Shown here: positions 57,168 to 64,000 of the stretch, piece by piece
Layout: every line of letters starts with the position of its first letter
Numbering within the stretch: the stretch's first letter is position 1
Source of the DNA: Metridium senile
Taxonomy: Eukaryota; Cnidaria; Anthozoa; Actiniaria; Metridiidae
DNA: 64,000 bases
Assembly: GCA_949775045.1 (NCBI GenBank)
Contig: OX459100.1
Location: 8,839,194-8,903,193, forward strand
Direction of reading: 5' to 3'
Position numbers and translations under genes: made by a program
Notes under the pieces: generated by a model
The model's database searches: none
What the model was told of the DNA's origin: nothing
Seen by the model: the letters and a program-made list of their open reading frames with translations, nothing else

Positions 57168-60100
57168 CCTCATATAAACATTTAGTAGTAATTTAGTGAA
57201 GTTTAGCGCGCCTATGTGCTTGATTAATATGCGTTTTAACTTTTGAGTATGTGTTGAGTGAATTGTCACCCCCGTGCTGCTGTCAACATGTTTCAGTGTC
57301 AGGGGTTTTTGTAGTTTTTTCTTAGTCTTTTAATATCAGCTCTGAAACCCCGGACAATTATTGTCGTTGATATTTACTCTAATTTGAAGACAAAGTGATT
57401 TGCAAGAGTACATTGTGTTTAAGTATATTTTAATTCCGTATGTCAAATAGCGTCATAGGAGTTGAGGAGAACCACGTTCATGAAGCCTCAGTTCACAAAA
57501 ACAAATTTCCGTTTATTACTGACAACGACAAGTTTGTGATAAATGCAGTTTAATGAGACACAATTTCTCGTTTCTAATGACTCTTGGTTGACAAACCACA
57601 CAATAATGTCCTTAACACATCGAAACCATTACAACAGTTTTTTAACAATTCCGATCATGGCCTAATTTGTTCTAGCCACAGGGCAAAATCGAAAGCTGAA
57701 ACGGTTTCAACAAGACATAACTCGAAAGCGCAATGCTTTGGGCTTTTGTTAATATATGCGCATTTCGGTAGTGATACAAACACGAACAAACAAGCTGTCA
57801 TTTAATCTGGCAACGAGTTTACTGAAATGAAACCTGTTGAAGTTTGAAAGCGTTTTTGTCGCGATATCGTTTAGTATTTGTTATGAACTAGGCTCTCTTG
57901 TATTCAACAATACGCTAATCTTTGGCCTCAAAATAACATTCATAGGACATGTTGTATTGTCATGCAAAATATTGTAATTCAGTTAATGCGATAAAACAAG
58001 TGCCTACGTCAAGACTTTGAACAAAACAATTTCTAAATAACAAGCCAAAATTCTCTTAAACATTGATACTACTATTTGCTTTGTCTTTTGCCTTGTTTTA
58101 ATCGACAGACAACACACGCCGTTTTGCGGCGGAAATCCGTCAAACCTTAGTCAAAAATGTATTTATTTTATGGCCATTCCTGCATAATTACGCGGCCGGC
58201 CACGAGATGGTCAAACGGTTGTTTATTCGCCAGCCGTGATTAACTCTCATTTGCGTGAGGAGATTGTCAACGACTTTAGTATTTATCGTCGGTGTTGAGA
58301 AGTTTAGTAAAGTTTTGAGTGGATATTGCCGTGTTTTCGTCTCGTGTTGCTCTTAATAGCCACATGCAAAACGCATGGTCAAACCACTGTCAACTCGTGT
58401 GTTTCTCGCTTCATAGTTTTCACATCAAAATATCTAAAAATCCATTCGCTTGCAGTATTTTTGGCGAACTTTAATCATGATCGTGCCTGTGGGATGATTA
58501 ATAAGACTTTGTAAACTTCGATCGAAACACGTGGTTCGTTCGAGAAGACTTGATCGCGGGAAATCGAATTAATCAGTTTTGTGACAATTCGCGGTTATGA
58601 ATTGATTAGTTCGGACTGTTTTTGTTGACAATCGGATTTGTTTCATAGCGATGGCCTCTAAAGTGTACATAAAATAGTAGATTTATCTGTATCGTTATCT
58701 TATATGATTTGTATACAAGTGGTAATAAGGAACGCGAAACATCCATTATTTCTCCTTACAAAACCTCATTTCCCACCTGCAATGAACGACATTCAGGTGA
58801 GATGTGTTTACAAAACTCATAGGACGGACTGTCAACACTATTCTTTGTCTTGTGTTTTTGTCTTTTTCTTAACCCTGATTTGTTATTTATAATGCATCAA
58901 AAACTATGCTAACATTCTTATGTTTTTTACTCTCGAGTATCTTATAACAATCAAATTAAGATTTGTCTTTAATGTTTTTCGTGTTCGTTAAGTTTCATTT
59001 TATCTCTTGGTGGCATGAAACCTTTATTCCGCCCACTCGTTACTACTAATTCGAACGTTGGCATTTCGAACGTTTAATCAAATCAGTTTCTTTATTGAAA
59101 CATAGTTCGAAACTCGTGTCAATAGATTAGATAGTGTTCACAAATGTGTACTGCCATGCCAATTAAATTTCTTAGTGCAAAACTTACTAGGTCGTGAGCA
59201 TTATAAAATACTTTTTATTATCAAAAAATAAAGTCAAAATAGGTAGAATTACAAAGACAAAAAGTCATTATAATTTGAGAGAAAAACCCTTGTAAAGTGC
59301 TAAACAATAAACTACTGTATATTTAATTATAAAATAAAGAATCAAACCAATAATTCTGTTGTTGTTGTTGTTTCGTAGATACATGAAGTGAAAGTGGACA
59401 GAAGGTACTAGACATGAACGAAGCGACGATCCAAAGTAAGCAAGCCACCACAAAGATATAAACTGACAACTTTCATTACTGAAAGGCCATAAAATATGGA
59501 CGCACTCCATATAACAAGCCATTCTACATCTCAGAAAAAAAATATAAATCATACTAAACTCTCATACTGAATAATTTTATAACTCGAGTATACTAACTGT
59601 ACTCCCAAAACTTTTACCAATACTAATGCTGAATGGAAAAACAATTCTAAGGGGAAACTTCATATGGATATGAATACTAACTCCCACAAAACTGTAAAGC
59701 TATATACTAATTAGACCAAATTACATGGAATAACTCCACTGATAAAAAAGGCATACTTACTCCCAGTAAACTATTCATCGTACTAAACTCTACTCTAACT
59801 AGAATTTTATTCTAACTAGAAAAAAACTGTGTTGACAGTTTAACTCTCCTTACTTGAAGTACTAGCTTGCTAGAACAAATTCGATCTATGAGTCTTTCTA
59901 AATAGAGAGCGAAAATTCCGAAAATACTAATTAGAAATCTATACTAAAAAACTCACAGATACTGTTCTAGAAAACTATTACTACATCTACATTAAAACTG
60001 AAATAGAAGATATCAAATTTAAGATATTCTACTTGAATGATTCGTAAAAAAAATTATGTAAACATTTTTTTACGAAACATATTCCGTAGAGAAATTTTAG

Positions 60101-61635
60101 AAAAGTTAGTATATAGTATGACTTAGATAACTGAACTACTTGCTGACTAGAAAAAAGTCAGGGATTTCTTACACGTAAAATACTGCTTTGATACAAGCAG
60201 ATCAATGTACAGATTATCTCAAAAACTAGAATAACTGCTAAAACTATGGACGGGAATCGTTCCTGTTTGTATATTATAGAAGGCAAAGTTATCTCAACTC
60301 TGATCAGAGAAAAATATATATTATATATAAATATATATATACCCATGAAAATTTCCAATTTTTGTTCAAAAAGTATTATCCAAGAGATAAAGCTAGTCAT
60401 ATTTCTGAGAAAATATTGACGTGTCGACAATTTACAGAACTTAAATTAAGTTCGTTTAGGTATTAAGACGAAAATGAATTTCTATCTTTTTCGTTGACAC
60501 ATTGTATTAGGTTGTATTCGTTGATTGTTAGTTCTGTCTGGGCCTTTGGCTTTATATGTGTTCAAATTGTATTATATTATGGAATAAACGACTCATGGGC
60601 CTCTTTGTAAGACTAGTTTGTTTGTTTTATTGTTTATGTAGGTTTGTTAGATTCTCCGTTAGCTACTCTGTCATTAGGCAGGCTATCAAAACACCTTGGG
60701 GTAGGCATCAATAAATAAAACCATAACAGAAAAAATATTCTAATTCCAATTTTTTAGTATAAAAATATACACAGAAATATGCAACTATAAATGTTTGTGA
60801 AACTGATGTTAGAAAAATGAAAACTTTAAAATTGTAATTCCATATTATATGGCGTGAAAAAAACTGACCATGAAAGTGAAACCCGAAAAAAATTGTAATT
60901 TCTTTGAGGGGAAACTGATGTCGTAAAATAGTAATTTCTTGTTTTTTGTTAGTAAAAATGAGGACTGACCATATCAATGAAACAGAATTGTAATTACAAT
61001 TTTTTAGGGAAAACTGATGTTGAAATAACTTCCAACTTGAAAATTGTAATTATATTTTTTTCTGAGGAAACTGATCTTGAAATAATTTGAAAATTGTAAT
61101 TTCTGACATGCTGGTCAATGAAAAATGAAAATTTTCGATGAAAAGAAAACTGAAATTTCAATATTTTGTTAAAATAATTTATCCATGTGAAACGATAGAG
61201 CTAAAAATAGACATAAATAGCAATCATTGAAAGAAAAATCAACTGAACCAGAAATTGAAATGATGATTTCTTACTATAATGCTTATAGCTACGTTTATAT
61301 GCTTAACAGTAATCTGATATTCTTTTATTAGTTTATAGTTGTATTTCCTCAACATATTAATTGATTTTCATTTTCATTTCTTTAGTTTAATTGTAATTAA
61401 TTTTCTTCCCTTCCTGATCTGTCATTTTTTCTAAATAATTGTTTGTAAAAATGTAGCATCCTTTTTCTTATTTATATATTTATATTTAATGCAATTATAT
61501 CTTTTTTCTCTCGTTCTTTTTGCCTTTTTCTAGTGATAGCCTATAATAGCGTATAAATTCCTTTTCTTTTAAAACCTTTTTATTTGTAGGTTCATTATAA
61601 CATATAATACTGTGAAATACTTTTCTTTAGTTTTT
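57168..61635. other. 3' flank of the Sox gene and intergenic DNA, no further gene recognised
   Basis: The start should contain the 3' UTR. I see no close AATAAA; one lies at 59227-59232. Around 59540-59960 the words ACTAACTC, CTATACTAA and ACTCTAACTAG recur, and around 60830-61140 AATTGTAATT with GAAACTGATGTTGAAA recurs. Both look like decayed short-unit arrays. Confidence 0.4.
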
Positions 61636-61810
61636 TTTCCTTTTTATAGTCTGCTCTCTCTTTTATTTATTAATTTATATATCTTAGAATGACTTGACCT
61701 GTTTCATGCAAATTTTTCTTTCTTTTTTTCTATTTTATAATCTGCTCTCTCTCTCTTTTTCATTAATTTATATATCTTAGAACAACTTGACCTGTTTCAT
61801 ATTTATTTTT
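61636..61810. repeat. Tandem duplication of ~95 bp
   Basis: Both copies contain TTTTATAGTCTGCTCTCTCT or a close variant, ATTAATTTATATATCTTAGA and ACTTGACCTGTTTCAT. Confidence 0.85.
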
Positions 61811-64000
61811 CCTTTTCCGGTTTATTTTATGATATATTAATACAACACTCCTTTATTTCTTAAGTTTTATTCCTTTTTTAACTATAACTATAACTGTTTG
61901 ATTTCTCTTCCTTTTCATATATTTTTAAAATTATATTTTCCAACACTCTCAATGTTTTTTTTCCCGTTTCTCATTGTTTCGATGACATGGATTGATTACT
62001 TGTGGTGACGTTTATTCATTATTCTTTAATATAACTTCACATTGAACGCTAATACCCGCAGATCCTCAGACATAAAGACGACAAATCGTGTAATCAATAC
62101 AAGCTCTACTAGTAGAGTATTGTCGAAAAACAATAACCTATCCAAAGAGCAGTTTGTTTCGCGTTGTCTCAGATCTGTTGCGTCGCTATTTAAAACAATA
62201 GGGCATTCCAGAACAAGTGATCGTGAATCGGCGCTGACACATCGATTTTCCTGTTCTTAGTCGGCTTTCACTTTATTAAATCTTCCTGTCACAGGTTATA
62301 ATAACTATAGTTTATGTACATTTTAAAAAACAATTATAACCTGCAAACGATTTTTATAGATTTTTTTGGCTTATGTTCGGCGATGGGTAGTGAGTGCGCG
62401 CGCTTGATTTTTCGATTTCTTGTTTTCTTTCATATCTTTTTTTTTCTTTTACAAATGATCTTTTACAAATGATCTATCAACCCTATAAACTCTTAAAGAT
62501 TCTGCAACAAATCCTAAAGTTGTGAAATGCATTGAGTGCGCTTGTCTTGCGTCGGTGTTTTTCAGTTTAAAAACTTTCTAGTTTTACAGGTCTAATCTTA
62601 TATATCTTTTGCGTAGATATGTAAAATGCAATGGATTTGCAAGAAAACATTTTATGTGATATCTGTATCATATTTGATGTGATATCGTTTTTTTTCTTTA
62701 ATCGCTTGTTATTAGCGGGTTCTCGTTTACTTTACAGCGCGACCGTACACAAGTCGATTATAGCGCAACCATGCAATCTCGCTCGTGACCCATTACAAAT
62801 CATTTTCTAATATACAATATCCTCTTAGAGGCACTATACAAATTGTTTGTCTCCTAATGTTTAACAATAATATTAACAAGACTGTCGAAACAAAAGACAG
62901 CACTCGTTTACGCATGGGATGGTTTTGAAGTGAATGAAGCAGAGAGCAGCTTACAGTTGAACGCATGGCTTAGAGGGAAGAGCAGTGATGTGTTAAGAAA
63001 ACTACAGTAAATATTGTACTCTATTGCTGCTATAATTCGTTTATTCATTGTTTTCGCACGAGTCTACTTTGTTACTTCTCTTACGGTATTGTTGTTGTTG
63101 TTATATAAACGAGAATAGCACAGAAACTATTCCTGTTCACAATGTAAATCGTTCAATTATTGTAGGAGTCGGACATACAAAACGAACATAGTATATTCTA
63201 ATGCTCTAAATTCGTTTTGTTCGTAAAAGATTTCTTAATTGTACATGCGCGAGCCAATCAAATTGAAAAACATGTTACTACTATCCGAGGAATTGTTTTC
63301 TATTTCAATCCCTTAATCTCTTACAAAAACAAAAAAGCAAGAAAATAATTGTTGTATTCTATTTTAGTTTGTCTTTGTGTTGTACCAGTTGGAAAACTCA
63401 CATGGTCACAGTGTGAACTACCAAATTTACATATATTTGTATTCTTAACGGTAAAAAAATAATATCCTTCAACCCAAAGCATGTGATTGTCATCCCAATG
63501 ACATTGTGGTTCTCTCACAAGTAAACTGTCTTTCATAAATCTAAGGGCATTTTTAACGATGAAGAAGACTATACTGTAAATAGTTGTGCAAAGTCCTAAT
63601 CCCCATTGTTGTCCATCGAAGGTTACACATCGCGCTATTGTTTGCTCCTGACTCCAACAAAACTTTCTTCACAAAAGTAGTCTTTATTCAATCCAAAAAG
63701 AGCACTGTCTTTCTATCCTATAAACGTTTTCAAAACTCTTTCTGTTCTATAAATTTCAACATTCGAAAAGAAAATATCCAAATGAATAAACAAACATATT
63801 CTACTTGGTAAACTTTTCACTTGTCTAATTACTTCCAAAAAAAGTTTACCCATTTTGAAGCACGCTCATTATCATCATTAATACCACCACAAGAAAACTA
63901 CCTAAACTATTTTTGTTCAAAACACAAAAGATCACCTTTATTAAAACTTATTTGAAAGAAACATTGCCAATTATAGATGTGCACTTTTCATTTCAAAAGC
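61811..64000. other. Intergenic, no gene recognised
   Basis: AT-rich. A short direct repeat CTTTTACAAATGATC occurs twice at 62448-62474. A 72-codon frame at 62042-62260 has no recognisable family. No exon or RNA gene supported. Confidence 0.35.

Overview
This window is AT-rich animal nuclear DNA. The genes have many GT-AG introns, there are no operons, and interspersed and tandem repeats are very dense. Gene content fits a marine invertebrate metazoan. Several repeat termini (elements starting AGCCTGCG, 'GAAACGTC' motif families, a RecQ-like fragment inside a transposon) remind me of anthozoan cnidarian assemblies. That taxonomic guess comes from memory and is only moderately secure.

Layout. 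(1) 550-6521, + strand: the last seven coding exons of a gene entering from the left. They encode about 696 residues of a disordered, Lys/Ser/Pro-rich protein that I do not recognise; all exon phases match. (2) 9032-18295, + strand: a complete 12-exon gene of 789 codons whose N-terminal half matches vertebrate C18orf63 (DUF4708) exon after exon. The last exon adds a short charged helical C-terminus. Its upstream region has a back-to-back pair of E2F-like sites and a YY1-like site. (3) 18.3-56 kb: a gene desert of nearly 38 kb. It holds mobile elements, one fibrinogen-domain gene fragment and about twenty independent locally amplified arrays of 70-190 bp units. (4) 56349-57167, + strand: an intronless, divergent SoxB-group HMG-box gene with a compact cluster of transcription-factor-like sites about 220-310 bp upstream. 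(5) 57.2-64 kb: AT-rich DNA in which I see no gene.

Mobile elements are the most informative part. There is a 4,023-bp foldback element (25579-29601) with arms of about 1 kb and TTAA target duplications. It carries nested mini-elements, a 10-bp minisatellite and one exon with a Cys/His pattern and a perfect splice donor. There is a 942-bp TTAA-flanked element (31603-32544). There is an 831-bp Mutator-like element (47009-47839) with a perfect 9-bp target duplication, which carries a captured fragment of a RecQ-like helicase around its ATP-binding motif. About ten small palindromic MITEs, tRNA-derived SINE copies and dispersed elements with degenerate hammerhead-like cores fill introns and intergenic DNA. 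ATC/GAT-type microsatellites lie in many introns and make long spurious open frames.

The three genes share no evident pathway. The long desert upstream of the Sox gene is the kind of position where developmental enhancers usually lie, but I see no enhancer I can prove.
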